Positions 22,748 to 23,550 of a DNA stretch of 23,550 bases are shown here, in pieces. Below the pieces are notes generated by a model. The model did no database searches, was not told the DNA's origin, and worked only from the letters and a program-made list of their open reading frames with translations. The first letter of the stretch is position 1, and the number at the start of each line of letters is the position of its first letter. Source of the stretch: UBA5972 sp964480735 (GTDB lineage Bacteria; Pseudomonadota; Alphaproteobacteria; Rhodobacterales; Rhodobacteraceae); NCBI GenBank assembly GCA_964480735.1, contig CAYZQS010000039.1:1-23550 (forward strand), read 5' to 3'. The position numbers were made by a program, and so were the translations under genes.

Positions 22748-23107
22748 ATGATTCTACAAATCTGGCAGTCATTCCGCAGCCTGCCGCTGTGGGTTCAAAT
22801 CTGGGTGGCGCTGATCCTGGTGCCGGTAAATATGGCCAGCCTTTTCTTTCTGACAGAGGCAAAAGGCGTGCTGATTGCGGTTTTGGCCATTGGCGGAATG
22901 CTGCCCAATTTGTTCATCATGATGGCTGAGCGGGGATTTTCCAAAACAATGGCGCTGCCACATCTGGCGATCTGGACGCCGCTGGTCATTATTATCGCGC
23001 TGTGGATGAAAAACGGGGGGCCGGACGCGCAGTTTTTTCCGCTTTACCTGTGGGTACTGATGGTGGTGAACGTGATTTCGCTGATCTTTGACTACAAAGA
23101 CGCGTAG
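22748..23107 (+). CDS. Small four-helix membrane protein of unknown function
   Basis: The 119-residue protein has four clear hydrophobic segments at about residues 16-36, 40-60, 69-86 and 95-113 and short polar loops (TEAKG, ERGFSK, KNGGPD). The ATG at 22748 has a good GGGGAAAG ribosome site. It diverges from the hydratase genes across about 160 bases. I do not recognise a characterised family and assign no function. Confidence 0.75.
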   Translation: MILQIWQSFRSLPLWVQIWVALILVPVNMASLFFLTEAKGVLIAVLAIGGMLPNLFIMMAERGFSKTMALPHLAIWTPLVIIIALWMKNGGPDAQFFPLYLWVLMVVNVISLIFDYKDA

Positions 23108-23550
23108 GAATGGTGGCGCGGTGCGCGGGATGTGGCGCGGCCGTAATTTCGGGTGCAAAGCCGCCGCAACAAGCGCGATCTTTGCGCAGGCAGTCGGCAG
23201 GCGAAAGGCGCAAAAATCCTGCGCCACCAAAGAGAGCCTTGTCAATTATCTGCAGGTGAACCGTCAATTCCTTGTATGTTGAAGGGCTGGAGGCTAAATC
23301 TGATCGTGCCGGTTTGAGGGGGTAAGGACCGCGTCCCTATGGCGCGATCCAAAGACCGGCCTTGATATTCATCGATAATTGCAAACCCGGATCAACAGGA
23401 CGGGGCAGTTACGTGCGGCGGCATTTTCCACAGCGTTAGCGAACGTGATGTTAGGTAACATCTGGTCATGTGATATCAGTAATCAAAGAGCGGTATTGCA
23501 AGTTCTGACTTGGATCGATTTCCGGTTGAGCGCGGGACCAGCGCTTCAGG
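23108..23550. other. 443-base region with no recognised gene
   Basis: I find no supported coding or RNA gene. Visible features are a direct repeat GTGGCGCGG (23113-23121 and 23132-23140), a GGCGCA/TGCGCC hairpin (23207-23225) without a T-tail, GTCAATT repeated 22 bases apart (23241 and 23263), and a GCCGGT...ACCGGC pair enclosing GGAC-CGC-GTCC near 23308-23360. An ORF from 23448 stays open to the window end but is too short to judge. Confidence 0.5.
23447..23462. promoter_or_regulatory. Inverted repeat GATGTTA-gg-TAACATC
   Basis: Perfect 7-base arms with a 2-base centre, operator-like in form. It overlaps the possible start of an ORF that runs off the window. No regulator can be named. Confidence 0.35.

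Noticed and set aside
22791..22800. tRNA T-loop-like GGTTCAAATC
   Set aside because: It lies inside the membrane-protein reading frame and has no acceptor or anticodon stem around it.
22587..22862. N-terminal extension of the beta N-half ORF up to 22862
   Set aside because: It is antisense to the well-supported membrane-protein gene and its promoter region. The nitrile hydratase beta homology begins at the ATG at 22586.
1..23550. CRISPR arrays, insertion sequences, prophage or rRNA
   Set aside because: No regularly spaced repeat array, no transposase or integrase reading frame and no rRNA or tRNA sequence were recognised on either strand.

Overview
The window looks like chromosomal DNA of a marine Rhodobacterales (Roseobacter-group) alphaproteobacterium. 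The basis is the gene order dnaB - oxygenase - alr - mlaE - mlaF - pqiA-like - radA - cvpA - purF, the clustered ccmABCDG cytochrome c genes divergent from acnA, the moderately high GC, and protein sequences that resemble that group from memory. No search was run. Two runs of exactly 100 N (3474-3573 and 20250-20349) are scaffold-gap placeholders.

Layout. From 1 to about 10.0 kb every gene is on the minus strand. Read in transcription order they are dnaB, a 2-oxoglutarate/Fe(II) oxygenase, alanine racemase, a MlaE/MlaF lipid-transport ABC pair, a single-domain PqiA-like membrane protein, radA (interrupted by the first gap), cvpA, purF, a short-chain dehydrogenase with an altered active site, and a small exported protein of unknown function. 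Most junctions overlap or are only a few bases apart. A promoter upstream of dnaB (10133-10160) is the only good one I see for this run. Between dnaB and pyrE lies a plus-strand mini-locus: an unannotated 36-codon membrane-peptide ORF followed by a terminator-like hairpin.

From 10.6 to 15.2 kb the minus strand carries pyrC-pyrE (pyrimidine synthesis) and ccmA-ccmB-ccmC-ccmD-ccmG (haem export and thiol reduction for c-type cytochrome maturation). acnA (aconitase) runs the other way. Its promoter is overlapped by two TGTATACA palindromes exactly one helical turn apart. acnA and a convergent, catalytically degenerate dienelactone-hydrolase-like exported protein are separated by a 28-bp perfect inverted repeat.

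From 19.3 to 20.4 kb there is a short plus-strand run: a DOPA 4,5-dioxygenase family protein, a PEMT/ICMT-type membrane methyltransferase, and a gene lost in the second gap. From 22.6 to 20.4 kb on the minus strand there is a cobalt-type nitrile hydratase locus whose beta subunit is split into two overlapping genes. The order is N-half, C-half, alpha, the architecture known from thiocyanate hydrolase (scnB-scnA-scnC) and three-subunit nitrile hydratases. An EamA-family transporter follows. No recognisable activator gene is adjacent. A small four-helix membrane protein diverges from this locus, and the last 443 bases contain no recognised gene.

The most interesting items are the three-gene nitrile/thiocyanate hydratase-like operon, the tandem palindromes in the acnA promoter, the overlooked small ORF plus terminator, and the dienelactone-hydrolase homologue that lacks its catalytic residues.
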